64,000 bases of DNA from the NCBI RefSeq assembly GCF_001640805.2, contig NC_066837.1, positions 27,652,789 through 27,716,788 on the forward strand, in the 5' to 3' direction. Below the pieces are notes generated by a model. It ran no database searches. It worked only from the letters and a program-made list of their open reading frames with translations, and was not told the DNA's origin. Both the position numbers and the translations under genes were made by a program. This document shows, in pieces, positions 1 to 13,760 of this stretch (the stretch's first letter is position 1; each line of letters begins with the position of its first letter). The DNA is from Lates calcarifer (taxonomy: Eukaryota; Chordata; Actinopteri; Centropomidae).

Positions 1-1009
1 TGAAAGTCAAATTTTGATTTTGAATTACTGCAGTAGAGTAGAAGTTGAGATCATTGAGTTGTAGGCTGTGTTCACACTGTTTTAAGCAGTGGGTGTGTCT
101 GTGAGGGCATGTTGCTTGGTTTGTAATATTCACAGACAGTATTTTACAACTCTGGAAAGCTGAAGCAACTGAAAGCTCTGAAAGCAACTGTTTTATCTGG
201 AGGTTAAAAGCAGAAATACAGTGTTGATGTTACTAGAATGCTGGATGATGTCATGTTGCATTGTAGCAAAAATTGAATGTAATTTGACTTTATTTCTACA
301 GAAGGATCTGACTCTGCTTTGTTTAGAAATGCATGTCATATTAGGCTGCATACAAAACAGTATCATCTGACAGCCACAGAATATACTATTGGCTGTCAGT
401 AGATTGAAGTAGGTATATCAGTTGAAAAAATGTAGAAAAGTACACAATGATAAATTCCTGTGCCTGATGCTTATTTTTGTTCCAGGCTTACAGTGTCTTT
501 TGGATTGGACCATTTTGGGACGGGGTGTCGTCTAATATGGCTTTAATTGGCATAGAAACCAAGACAAGTGAGCACAGCCTGAGGAAATATTTTAGTAAAT
601 ATATAATATTATTATGTCTCCGTTTTCTAACACATTCATTGAAAGTCACAATGAAAACACTGTTGCTATTGACCATGTTACTGCAGAAGGCTGGCTGTGT
701 AGCGGAAGTAGAAGTATGAACCCGGACATGGTGTAGTTGTGGAGATCTCAGCCTGAGGAAGGCTGTACTTCAGTCAGGTTCTCTGTATCCCTGCAGGCTC
801 TCACTCTCTCACTCTGTCTTAATAAAAGAAGAAAATAGTAAAGGGAGTGAAAAGCCCACTCTGTTGAAAAAAAAAGAAAAAGAAAGAGACTGCTCAGTTA
901 ATGGCTAGTAAGACGTCATGATCCAGAGAACTTGACTCGACTGGCTAAATTGGATAGGTTCTTCTCATTCCCTACCCATAATGCATCTGCTAAATGAAAA
1001 TGAATCATT

Positions 1010-1053
1010 GTGTGTGTGTGTGTGTGTGGTGCGTGCGCGCGTGTGTGTGTGTG
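1010..1053. repeat. (TG)n with GC interruption
   Basis: Alternating purine-pyrimidine run of TG units broken by GCGTGCGCGCG. Such tracts can adopt Z-DNA, but no function is implied. Confidence 0.9.
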
Positions 1054-3293
1054 CAAGAATGAGATTGGCCATTGATTTAAAGTTGTGATTGGAGAGTGTG
1101 TGGTAGCTGTGTGTGTCCTGAGTACTGTGGAGGATGAAAGGTGATTTGGAACCCTGAAGGATGGACTACAGAATAGTAATATTAATCTACCATGGTCTGT
1201 GTGTGTGTTAGCTCACATGTTAGCCTACATCCAAGCAATGTCATATGGACTTCTTACCCAGCATGCCCTCTGTTTGCTTTTTATGCTTTTATGTGTGTAG
1301 TGTTCTGGAGAACTTTGTGAATTGTGTTGTTGAGCCTTTTCGTATTATCTGCCAGTAACTAGTCCTGTTTTTTCATATTTACATCCAGAATCAAACTCAT
1401 TTATTAAACATGAATCCTCTCTAATTCCTCACTGAGTTCGTTAGTACATTAAGCAGTGCAAGTTCATTTTCTTTTGTAATTAATGTTAATCAGTTACAGC
1501 AGATAAAGTCTACCACTGGAAACACTGTCATTTCAACCAGTGAAAGCAAGAAAGGTGAGAAGATGCTGCCAGTAATCCTTACAGTAGAAGTTTCATGTGT
1601 ATAAGTTGCTACAGCAACAGCAACAGCAACTTATTGAACTCTAAAATTCCCCTGCCAAAATGTCAATAAAATCATTTAAAAAATATTGTCGAACCTCTTA
1701 GTAAATTGGCACACCATATGGTGAACAGAAAATTAACAATGTGAGTTTATTTTAGTAATTTATTTTAATTTTAATTTTTTAGTTAGTCCTGGGCCAATCA
1801 TAGATTTTGTTATTAAAAAGAAAATTCCAAAGAAGTTCTTTAGAATCACTTTCATATCCAGTTAAGAATGAATCCACCCATAGGAGTGGTTTTTTGCATG
1901 AGGCCTCATTTGATTTGGTAAGAAACACTTAAGGTAAACACAACAGTGTTTTGATAAAACAATCCCAACTCAATGTCCCCTTAATAGCTTTGGCTCAGTG
2001 CTGCAAGTAATAATAGATACTGAGCTTGTGTTTCAACTGATCCATCTTTATTACAACTTGTCAAACTCCATCCTCTGGTGAACACTGAAAGATGTGGTTG
2101 AAAGCACCAGAGAGTGCTATTAGGTGGAACGGTTGGAACTGTTTCATCTTCTACTGTTACTACTGCTACTTCCTAGGTCAAAATCAAACTTTAACATCCA
2201 CAGACTACCTCCATAACAGGCTTTCATCACAGATTTATCTCATTGTCTCTCAAAAAATAGCAATTTAAAAAGCTCCTTGTAAAACTTTTTAAAATGCATG
2301 ACATGCTGCCAAAAGGAGCTGATAATATCTGAATATTCTGAGCAGTATGCATGTATCTCCTTTCCCACTTTTCCTCTTACCCTGCATAATAGGACATCAT
2401 TTTGATGAGTCGACATAATTGGCTAGCAAGTGCTAATTAGGAAGAAGCTGGCATCAAATTCTCATTCACTTTGAGCCACGGTTCCTGAAAGCAGAACAAG
2501 AGAGGGGAAAAGCTGCTAATAAGTGTAAAAATCCATCTATGGCTAAGTATTCTCTTATTGTTGATTGTCTACTTTGCCTGATTTCTCAACTTCATGAGAA
2601 ATACTTTTTGGTGACTTTAGTGTGTTTCCCACAGTGTGAGCAAGTAACAGCATAAGAAAATGTTTTGTGTAAGTGACCACTGAAAAGTGGTTAAAGTCTG
2701 CATGATGTCAATTTTTTCACTTGCATTTGAACGGCCATGGGCAGCCTAAATTTTGAGACTGTACAGAGTGTGCACTACAAGTGCACCTACTGCAGATGTG
2801 CCAGAGAAGTGACCTGGCTGCTTGTTTCAGGTCCTACACAAACCAATCTGTTGGCCCACAAAAAAAAATGATGCAACAGTTTCCATCAGTCTTTTTAAAT
2901 TATTACAACTTATACTGAAATTATCTTCACCCAACAAACTACACTTCAGGGGAGTTAGGGGAATTAGTTTTTCCTCTATAATTAAAAGGTATTTTTAATT
3001 ACAACTTATGTAAGAATTGTTAGAATAAACACAAGTTTTTCACTCATTAAAATTAAGTTGTTCCACAGAGAATGATAGCAATATCTACTCCAGAAAACAA
3101 CTCATTTTATTTATAATAAATACTGTCAATAAATGCCCTGTACTGACTTTCACCATTACCTTGAGCTCCTCTCACACAAGATCAAATCCTGGATCAATTC
3201 TCTGGCTCAAAATCTGAAGCAGTGACTGCAGAATAGGGACATACTGGTTCCATCACAGCAAACCTCCTTAAACTAAGCCACCATTGTTCAGAG

Positions 3294-3589
3294 GTCAAGG
3301 GGCTGGAGCATAGAATGACATAGTATTATTGAATCAACTGTTTGTTTTTTAGTGCTTTAGTTTTAGTGTCAGGTAGATACATGTAGGTCTGGGTGATACT
3401 GACAGAATCACATATGCAAAATGTAATCATGATTTTACTCCAGTCAAGGGCTGGAGCATAGAATGACATAGTATTATTGAATCAACTGTTTGTTTTTTAG
3501 TGCTTTAGTTTTAGTGTCAGGTAGATACATGTAGGTCTGGGTGATACTGACAGAATCACATATGCAAAAATGTAATCATGATTTTACTC
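3294..3589 (+). repeat. 147-bp tandem duplication
   Basis: Two head-to-tail copies, 3294-3440 and 3443-3589, both start GTCAAGGG and end GATTTTACTC. They differ by one G in a G-run near the start (4 versus 3) and one A in an A-run near the end (4 versus 5), so they are nearly but not fully identical. The unit resembles no transposon I know. Confidence 0.93.
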
Positions 3590-6500
3590 TCCACAACACA
3601 AATGAAAAGACCTAATAGGCTGAGCAGATTTGTCAAATGTAACTTTATCATTCTTACCCATCACTGTGCTAAAGGGTATGATGGCCAGAATATAAGTACT
3701 CAGTTTCATTCTGTTCTGTTTTCTGTACAGTATTTGCTTCCACCTGGGCACACAGGAAGTTATATAATTATATAATTATACATCTTGCGTTAGCCTCAGA
3801 GAAATCCTTATATAGTCACAGCTAGCCTTGACCCTAAGGTAACAGGCTCCCTAAATCTCATCTAGAAGAAAATGTCAGTGGAGATCAGACACTGACATGT
3901 TAAGTGTTTGATTACTGTTCTCTCCAGTTGAGACATATTGCAGAACTACCTTTAAACCTCAAGCTGAGATGGAGATGACTATTCCCTTTTTTATTTCATA
4001 TAGTCTTGAGTACTCTAATTTCCTTCACCCTCAATGCAAGGTTCTTGTGATAGCATAAAGAGCTCCATGTGGTCACATAAGTGCCTACATTACAGACAGC
4101 CTTATATCACCATCAGGTTTCTAAAGTCCTCTGGTCAGGGTTTGTTGGTTGTTTCTCACTCACTAAGCTCACAGGCTGAAAATGAAAGGAGGCCGAGCTT
4201 TTGAGGTTGTGGCCCCTAAACTTTTGCACTCACTCTCTTTGGACACTATGGACACCTTTAAAAGGCATAATTATTATTTTTCTTCATTTCTATTCTTCTT
4301 TGTTTTTACTCTTGTTAAGTCTGGTGCTCAGTTTTCTCTACCTTATTTCCCCTCTCCCATCTAGTGTTCATCCCTCTTCTCCATTGTCCATGAGTTACAA
4401 AGCATCCCTCCCTCTCTCCTCCTCACCTCCCCTCTTTCTCCTCCCAGTCATCTGTCCGTTCCAGTCCGTCTGCTGTGAGTAGAAGACAGGCGACAGACTC
4501 ACTCAACCTTAATGGATAAGCTGCTCTGTTCCCCTTACAATTAGGATCAATAGCACTCACAGGAGACCGCACAGCACAACATGAGCAGCATACAGTGATG
4601 GCGTCGATGGGGTTAAACACTTTAAGCGTTGTTAGAGTGGTGAGGAGTGGTCAGCTGAGCACGTGGCCTGTGGGAGGTCTTGTGTGTGTGTGTGTACATG
4701 TATGTATGAGCATTTATTGACTGGTCTTAAATGGAGCAGTTCATGCAATTATATTTGAAAATGTTTGTGTTCATACCCAAAGAGATGTAACAGCAGGAGA
4801 ATAGTTGAGTTTTTTTTTTCAGGACTAAATTGGTCTCGCTCGCTGTGTGCAGCATGTTTATTGTTGTCAGGTTATTTCAGTGCACCTCCTGTCTGCCTCT
4901 GTTCTACAGTCTCTGCTCTATTTTTTTCCTCTCACCATCATCTTACATGGATGCACTCATTCACCCGCCCACCCGCCCAACCGATGCAGTGTCTGACTCA
5001 CTTGTGCTCTCCTCCTCAAACACACTTACTCACAGGGTGTTGTCAAAGGTGGGGTTGGGCTTGCTACAGTAATAGCTTTGGGAGGACCAGGCTGTACATG
5101 AGTGTGATGAATATAGTGGGCTAGGACAGCTGTAGCTACCAGGGTGATGAAATGTGTCCACTTTATCACTTCCCAGAAAAGGGGGAAGGAGAGGAGGAAG
5201 GGAAGTGAAATGTGGGTGGGGTCCCTGAGGAGATGAGGAGGTCAAAACAGGGGAGTGTGAGGCTGACACCGTACTGACCATCCCTCGACATCTGACAAGC
5301 TACAGAATACTTAGAAATGATCAATATATAATGCAGTGAATGCAGTATACTGGCATTTAGGTCAAAGGTGTACAATCTGACCTCAGCATCATTTTTACAA
5401 CTAGATCAAACCGTGACATCTTAGTTTTTATATTCCCTCCATAAAGTCTTATTACAGGAATAATCTCTTGACAACAGCCAGTGTGCTCCTACACTACTAT
5501 GGAAGATTGAATTTTCTGACTATGATCTGATTTGAAAAAGGAGCCATGTGCCTCACAGTGCAGCACAGGAATCAATCCCATCAGTCAAAGCTCAGACCCT
5601 GAGCAGATCCCACTATCAGCCACAGATATCTACAGTTTCCTTTTCTCTGCTTCTGTTTAGTCATATTGACCCCTGTCTGTGGTGCAAAGTACTATACCTG
5701 ACTGTTAAGTAAGACCGAGCTGATGTCACTCTTGTGCAATCGGCTGCTCCTTTTTTGAAGCTGAGTCGTCTTGATGTTTAATGTATTTTGAATGGACCTT
5801 CAGCTGTTTTCTTTTTGATGTGTTCAAATGTCCTGCAGAATAAAAACCTGCAAAAACATGGATATTTCTCTCCTGCGGTGCAAAAGCCTGATATCAAAGG
5901 ACAGGCTTTATCATTGCGGCTTCAGGATATTTTTATCTGTCAAAACACATACTTTTTGTGTACACATTTATACACTTGTAGACACTGTAGGCACTTTCAA
6001 ACACATGGGAAGTGTCCAGTGGGGAGTCACCACTGCTAAGGCTGCTGTGTTACACATTACGCCTCTGATTCTGCGATGCCAGTATGCTGTATAAAATCAC
6101 ACACCAGGGTGGCACTACATCGGCTTTGTGTGATTTTGTGTAAATAAATAATAGTGCTGAATTCAAGGGTCTTCTTAACACCATAATTTGTTGCGCAATC
6201 TCTGTGTGAAAAGGGCTTATGTATCATTATCTTGTTAAACATACAAGGTTCTCTGTCCTCACAGTGGAGCTCTTGCATTGAAAACCAAAAATCACTGATT
6301 ATAACAAGGTAATATTTGATATATTTAACAAGTGTTTGTTTGCTAACATAGGAAAATAAAACTAAAGTATGCTAAATGACACATGATGATAAATATAAAT
6401 AGATCTGAATAATAGTAATGTTTCAGGGTATGGAGTGACATTATTTTCAGCCTGCATGAAGGATTTCGAGGATACTGATGTGAATAAAATTAGGTTGGTT

Positions 6501-8809
6501 ATAGAGTCATAATATCAGTTTTTTCCAGCCGTAAAAGAGACACTGCCTGAGGAAAAACAAAGAGGAAACTCTTAATTTGGAGGATACTCACTTCATTTTG
6601 TCTGGCTTGAATGCTGAAGGCTCATATTAACTTTGGCTGAAGTTTGGAAAACATTTGCTCAGAATGAGAACTGTGGATTTTGTCCCCAATCACTTTACAT
6701 TGGAGTCATGTTAGGAAGGGATCTCTTTCAGAGCCAGTATTGACAGTAGGAACAGTTCCAGCAACCAATAACACCTTTAATGTATATAAGTATGGACATA
6801 TGAGTATTGCGTAATGACAAACCTGACAAAGATGAGCATACAATGTATCCCATATAGGACCACAGGCAGAAAGAAATTTGGAACCACTGCTTACTGCATC
6901 TGTATCAAACTCACTGCAGAAATATGAGAAATCACAGCTTTCCACCCAGCTACCTTATCTCTTACTCTACTCTCCAATAACTGTCCACATGGTGGCGTAC
7001 TTCACAATACAAATGCTAATGGAGGTCTCTGCACCCCCACCTGCTGTATCCAGTTCAGCCACTGGTCCAACCTTGTGTCCCCCTCACAAACCTCCCCAGG
7101 CCTTCTCTTCCTCTATAAAGGTATCCACTGTCTGATCACAAACTCAAGCATTTCTATAACTGTTTCTCCCTTTCTTTCTTTATTTATGTTCATTGCTCTT
7201 CCACTGTCCTCGCTCTTCCTGTGTAAGACGTATTTCCACTGGATGGAATTTCTCACCCCTCCAAAGCCTCCTAGACCCCCCCCCCCCAATTCGTTTTTCC
7301 CTTTTTGTGAGACATTGCTCTTTTTTCTTCTCTTACTTAGCATTTTTTCCAGCATCTTGCATTTTTATTGAGTCAATTTGCATGGGACGTGGGCCGTGAT
7401 TTGTTTTATCTGTCTGGGCCTGTGGTAGGCAATCATATAACTATCAGCCTAAATGGCATTATCTATCCTCTGCAGACCATAACGTTGACAAATTTCTCTA
7501 TTACTATGCACATACTGCATTTCAGCCATGATGAAAATATTGGCCATTGCCCCTCGTAGGCTACTGTAGTGTTAGGCATGGGTGATGTTATCATCATTCA
7601 TCATGCCCCCTCACAGCCCTCCTCATGAATAACAATAGGGATCGACCTTGGCTCGTGCTTGAAGGAGAGAGATGCTGCAAGATTAACAGATTATTACTGG
7701 GATAAGTCATGAACCCGTGTGATTGGTCTGTTTTTGGGCTGGGGATTGCTTAAGTAGAAGGTTTCCCCTTGGTGATGAGGTGAAGACAGATTTGCTGTTT
7801 AGGGCTAATTAGAAGTAAGTGGGTGATAATGTGTTTGTGTAACTTAGTGAGGGTGGAGTATTGGGGTATAAGTGTGTCCTGTTCTGTCACTGATAATGAC
7901 AGAAGGCCTTTATTTAACCTTTACAAACCACTTCACCAATGTTCAACTTATCTTTATGTATGCATCATAGGTTGACATTCATGTTGACACCATGTACACT
8001 CAGAGGAAAGCTCTAATCACCACCCCAAATTAACAAGTAAGGTTATCTGGAGCTTAGCAGTAGGTTAATTCAGGAATTTAGGATTTGGATATAGGTTTAA
8101 GGTTTAACAGGAGTTCAAATCAGTATTAGTATTTATTGCAGAAAAAGTATGCTATATGTTCTTTTAGGGTTATCAACATTAGAATCCAAAACTGTAGCAG
8201 AATTATTTAAAGGCTTGAATGGGAAAAAGAGGCTATGTAACCTTTATAATGATAAGTGCCTGATGGACAAATTCCACTTTTTGCTTACATTTAAGAATAT
8301 AAGCACAGTGAAATAGGAAAATGTACTTGCCAACATACTATTTAAACCATCTATGTTCATGGGATTTTGCAATTGAATAAGCAAAAGATAGGGTTTTTAG
8401 ATCAGATAAGGTTTTAGGGTTGTGCATGTAGCAGAGAGAGAAATTGTGTTGTCATGGTCCTCCCAAGTGTAGAAATAAAAACGTCTGAGTTTAATTGCAA
8501 ATTCCTTATTAGCCATTTGTTTGGCATATCTACAACTGGTATGCATGTAACTCTGGGTGTACAATTAGTGTGTCTGCTCTTGTATGCACAACAAAGTGTT
8601 GAGGTTAATTGATTCCTTGAGCCCCATCTGGAGCGTTAATGCCAACACTGGGCTTGAGCCTTGTCATGGACAGGGTGGTGACTTAGGGTGTTTTGGGGCT
8701 CCTGAGGGGCTTAGAGTAGTTACGGCCTGTTGGTGGCGAGGTTAGGGCTCAGGTCCGGATTTGATGACACATAGAGATGAACTGGGGTGTGCCGGGATGA
8801 GGTAGTAAG

Positions 8810-8812
<3 letters not shown>

Positions 8813-8849
<37 letters not shown>
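8813..8849. repeat. (GA)n microsatellite, copy 1
   Basis: Uninterrupted GA dinucleotides inside the first copy of the 1660-bp unit. An identical-length tract lies at 10473-10509 in the second copy. Confidence 0.95.
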
Positions 8850-8850
<1 letters not shown>

Positions 8851-10469
8851 CTAAGGCGATAATCTCCGTATTTATTCACTGGTCTTGTATGTGAGCCTAG
8901 CAGGGAGCCATTGAGAGTCATTAACTTGAAGCCATTATGCTAATACTAGTAAACATTTTGATTAGCACTTTATCTGCCAATTCACATATATATTTATATT
9001 TAACAATTTTAAGCCTCTGAAAGTTTATATAAAGTTTATAATTGTCCACAAACAAATGTAATAGTTGTACCTACTAGATTAGCAGCAAGTAAAATGGGAT
9101 CCCAGCTCCCATTACTACTCGGAACAGACCCACAGTGTTTATGAAGAGTAAGTGTCTTTTTTTGCTCTTAGCTCTTGGATATTATCTTGGATATACTTGG
9201 ATACTGTTTTTCTTTTCTAAGATTTTCTTCTTAAAATTCCGTGCACAATGGAGTTTCTAACTAATCTGGAGATATTTTTTTAGGGAGGGAGTCATATGTG
9301 TAAAACCAGTTTTAAAAAGTTCAAACGCTTATTTCTCTGTATTTACAGTAGATAAAAACTGAACTAGTATCTTCTGTTGACTCAGGGCTAATCATTTTCT
9401 ACAAGAAATGTATAGCTAACAACCTCATTTTGTTCACTCTTAAAAGCCAGTGTAATCCTATTTCAGCTGAACTCCTATGTGATGTATGTAATTATATGCA
9501 TTTTAGGAATTTTCAGAATCACACAGATTTCCTATGTATTCTGTATACTTACTCATTCATGAGCAAACTGTTTGAAATACCACAACTAATACTTCTGTGG
9601 TCAGCTGACCACTGAGCTGACTTGCCTGACCCCTACACCACATGGCCTGCCTCAGGATACACACACATCTGTTTCAGCTTGACAATCAATGTCGAGAGCT
9701 TGGAGCAGTGGAACTGATAAGACGTGCATGGAGGTGCTCCTGCTTCATGGAGCTGTGGTCAGTGAATATACTGTGACGAAATGTCAGTATGTGATGAAAA
9801 GTGTGTCAAAATGTGTGTGAGTGTGTGTTCTTATGTATGCAACTGGCCTGTCTGTATGTTGTTGTTCAGGATATACATTTCTTTACCATGTCTGACACAT
9901 TTATACACAAGATGCCATTTGGACACATACTTTTGACTGACTGTTCAAAATACCATCTGTTTTTAATTGCACATATTTGTGCGTGAATAGTCAACATCTG
10001 TCTCAAAAATTAGCAAAACATTTTTTTTCTTAATTCCTGAAACACAGGTTTTGTTTTTAGATCAGATAAGGTTTTAGGGTTGTGCATGTAGCAGAGAGAG
10101 AAATTGTGTTGTCATGGTCCTCCCAAGTGTAGAAATAAAAACGTCTGAGTTTAATTGCAAATTCCTTATTAGCCATTTGTTTGGCATATCTACAACTGGT
10201 ATGCATGTAACTCTGGGTGTACAATTAGTGTGTCTGCTCTTGTATGCACAACAAAGTGTTGAGGTTAATTGATTCCTTGAGCCCCATCTGGAGCGTTAAT
10301 GCCAACACTGGGCTTGAGCCTTGTCATGGACAGGGTGGTGACTTAGGGTGTTTTGGGGCTCCTGAGGGGCTTAGAGTAGTTACGGCCTGTTGGTGGCGAG
10401 GTTAGGGCTCAGGTCCGGATTTGATGACACATAGAGATGAACTGGGGTGTGCCGGGATGAGGTAGTAAG

Positions 10470-10472
<3 letters not shown>

Positions 10473-10509
<37 letters not shown>
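10473..10509. repeat. (GA)n microsatellite, copy 2
   Basis: Same length as the tract at 8813-8849. Equal length at a fast-mutating locus points to a very young duplication or a false one. Confidence 0.95.
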
Positions 10510-10510
<1 letters not shown>

Positions 10511-13500
10511 CTAAGGCGATAATCTCCGTATTTATTCACTGGTCTTGTATGTGAGCCTAGCAGGGAGCCATTGAGAGTCATTAACTTGAAGCCATTATGC
10601 TAATACTAGTAAACATTTTGATTAGCACTTTATCTGCCAATTCACATATATATTTATATTTAACAATTTTAAGCCTCTGAAAGTTTATATAAAGTTTATA
10701 ATTGTCCACAAACAAATGTAATAGTTGTACCTACTAGATTAGCAGCAAGTAAAATGGGATCCCAGCTCCCATTACTACTCGGAACAGACCCACAGTGTTT
10801 ATGAAGAGTAAGTGTCTTTTTTTGCTCTTAGCTCTTGGATATTATCTTGGATATACTTGGATACTGTTTTTCTTTTCTAAGATTTTCTTCTTAAAATTCC
10901 GTGCACAATGGAGTTTCTAACTAATCTGGAGATATTTTTTTAGGGAGGGAGTCATATGTGTAAAACCAGTTTTAAAAAGTTCAAACGCTTATTTCTCTGT
11001 ATTTACAGTAGATAAAAACTGAACTAGTATCTTCTGTTGACTCAGGGCTAATCATTTTCTACAAGAAATGTATAGCTAACAACCTCATTTTGTTCACTCT
11101 TAAAAGCCAGTGTAATCCTATTTCAGCTGAACTCCTATGTGATGTATGTAATTATATGCATTTTAGGAATTTTCAGAATCACACAGATTTCCTATGTATT
11201 CTGTATACTTACTCATTCATGAGCAAACTGTTTGAAATACCACAACTAATACTTCTGTGGTCAGCTGACCACTGAGCTGACTTGCCTGACCCCTACACCA
11301 CATGGCCTGCCTCAGGATACACACACATCTGTTTCAGCTTGACAATCAATGTCGAGAGCTTGGAGCAGTGGAACTGATAAGACGTGCATGGAGGTGCTCC
11401 TGCTTCATGGAGCTGTGGTCAGTGAATATACTGTGACGAAATGTCAGTATGTGATGAAAAGTGTGTCAAAATGTGTGTGAGTGTGTGTTCTTATGTATGC
11501 AACTGGCCTGTCTGTATGTTGTTGTTCAGGATATACATTTCTTTACCATGTCTGACACATTTATACACAAGATGCCATTTGGACACATACTTTTGACTGA
11601 CTGTTCAAAATACCATCTGTTTTTAATTGCACATATTTGTGCGTGAATAGTCAACATCTGTCTCAAAAATTAGCAAAACATTTTTTTTCTTAATTCCTGA
11701 AACACAGGTTTTGTTTGTCACAGGTGTATCAGTTGTAACTCATAGTAGTTGGAACAGTTCTTGAACTCATTTGGATGATATTGATGTGAACATTTTCTTA
11801 CTTCATCTGTAGCAAACCACTTAAAGACAGTGAAATTCTGTATGTTCTTCACACTGGAAGTGTATTTAAAAACTGTAAGATCTTGGTAACTCTTCTGCAA
11901 AAACATACTAGCACTAAGACCAGAGTAGCATTTCTTCACTGGCTGTAGAACCTAGCCTTGAAATTCCACCTAGCCACATAATTCCACCACTGCAGCATGT
12001 ATTCTTCATGTCGCCTTTCACCCCTTGCTTCCTTCTCTCCACACCTCTAGGAGATGTAGGAAAAGAGCTGGCAGCCAGAGTTGGTTACTCAGCCCTCAAG
12101 GGAGGAGTTTGATTTCAGCCTTAGTGACTTGGGTCACTGGATAGCGTCTGGACCCTGAGTTTCTGTTCTCCCTCCTCATCCTGCCACCCATTCTCTCTAT
12201 TTTGCCTCTCTCTGCTCCTCCTTTGTGCCCTAATGCTTTGCAGATGCCTCCAAAACCGTATTTCTAAAAATATCCAGCTGCACTCCTGCTGGCATGTCCT
12301 CATGTAGTGTTAGATGTTAGCTGCTTAACTAATAAGCTACACATCTTTCTTTGCTTTACTTTATCACAAATATAATGTTTCTTCTTGTTTTGTTTTGGTC
12401 CTAATTAGCTACTACTGTAACTCATGAGCTGTTTTAGTGGGCTAATGCTTAGATGTCATTTAGGCATGTTGTTCGTAAGCCTTTTGTGAATGCTTAATGC
12501 TAACAAGCACTCACACGTGATACAACCTAACCCTTACTTTGACCTGTTGTCCATGACAATAGTAAAAGCACATGTTATTGATCCAATTAGCAGTCACTCT
12601 GTGTGGGGATTAACAAAGGGCTTCAACAGCTGTATTTATCAAGAGCAATTAACCCCAGAGAATCAAAGTCAGTACAGCTTTGGTTTAGGCCTTCGCTTGA
12701 AGGCTGAATGATTTGTGTAGCCATGTACAGTTGGTCCAGAAAGTGCTTATGCCTCTGCCTCTGTCTTGATTGGGACTTGTTTATAGAACTTGAAGGTCGT
12801 GTTTGCCTTTCAAACTATGCACAGCATGAATAGCTTAACAGGCTCCCTGGGAGTTGGCTACAGCAAAGTACTTTTCATGCTGCTGCTGTTTTCCACCAAA
12901 CAAAACTCATTCCTTGGCCCTTGTCCTCACCTCCTTGATAAGTTACAACCATTTCCAGGTTCCACACTTACATTTATAGTATTCTCACTCTGTGTAGAGC
13001 ATTTACGGTTAACTTGTTTAGTTAACCCAACAGGCAGACAGCATGCATATAAAACTGCATTTTCAGTTTGGCTGATAGAAGGGCAGGTTGGATGCATGTA
13101 TACTTTGAACAGGCTCTTCCCTTTATTCGTGCCAGATTCTGTCTGCACAGTTGAAAAAACCCCAAAGTGAATAGTAAGTAGTGTGAATAATGAATAAACT
13201 ATTAAATTATTTCACCACTGTTTATAAAGAAGTAAGCAGTGCTGGCTTGTTGCTATAAAGGCTATGACAGAGGCCTCTTGACCAGATGACCTGAACGCTT
13301 GCTTCCCTGTTAAGTCTTAAACTGGGGTGGACCAGAAGGAAAACATGGCTTAAGGCTACAAGTCCAATGCACAGTTGGGAGGGAACTAGTAGAAGTATTC
13401 CTGTTAAGGCAGACTTTTATGGTTGAGGAACTAAATATTTATTCTGTGATATAAAAGTACAACATTGCTTTGGAATAAAATTGAAGGTAATTTGATTTTA

Positions 13501-13605
13501 TACCTTAGTTGACCTACTTGTTGACCATGTGTTTGAGCTAGCAAAATACTTGAGTGGGTAAGAGAGGTGTACTGAGCAAATAGAGATTGCCTTGTGCCAG
13601 GGGTG

Positions 13606-13760
13606 ACCTGATAGCTGAGTGGTAAGGGTCCATACCACATGGGCGCAAATACCTTGAACAATGACTCCCCGGTTCAATTCTCAATTGCCTGCGCTGTTTG
13701 TTGCATCTCATTCTCATTAGTCTTAAAAAAGATTCCCTTGTTCCTGAATATAGAATATCA
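13606..13760 (+). mobile_element. tRNA-derived SINE (5' head and part of body)
   Basis: It carries a good Pol III A box, TAGCTGAGTGG, at 13612-13622 and a B box, GGTTCAATTC, at 13671-13680. The roughly 60-nt spacing suggests a type II (Leu/Ser-like) tRNA ancestor. The segment between, with CATACCACATGGGCGCA, and the following GCGCTGTTTGTTGCAT resemble a SINE family common in percomorph fish. The acceptor and T stems do not pair well, so it is not a working tRNA gene. The 3' limit is uncertain. Confidence 0.7.

Larger units (their letters stand above)
8393..11716 (+). repeat. Perfect 1660-bp tandem duplication
   Basis: Copy 1 starts at 8393 and copy 2 at 10053, and the offset is 1660 throughout. 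Identity runs to 10056 and 11716, so GTTT is shared at the left edge, the junction and the right edge (4-bp microhomology). I saw no mismatch by eye, even in the (GA)n tract at 8813-8849 and 10473-10509. The unit holds no exon, and its two 61-codon open frames occur once per copy. It is either a very recent tandem duplication or an assembly artefact. Confidence 0.95.

Noticed and set aside
9430..11646. Two pairs of identical 61-codon open frames
   Set aside because: They are paired only because the DNA is duplicated. The peptides show no coding signature.
13606..13700. Functional tRNA gene
   Set aside because: A and B boxes are present, but the stems do not pair and SINE body sequence follows.
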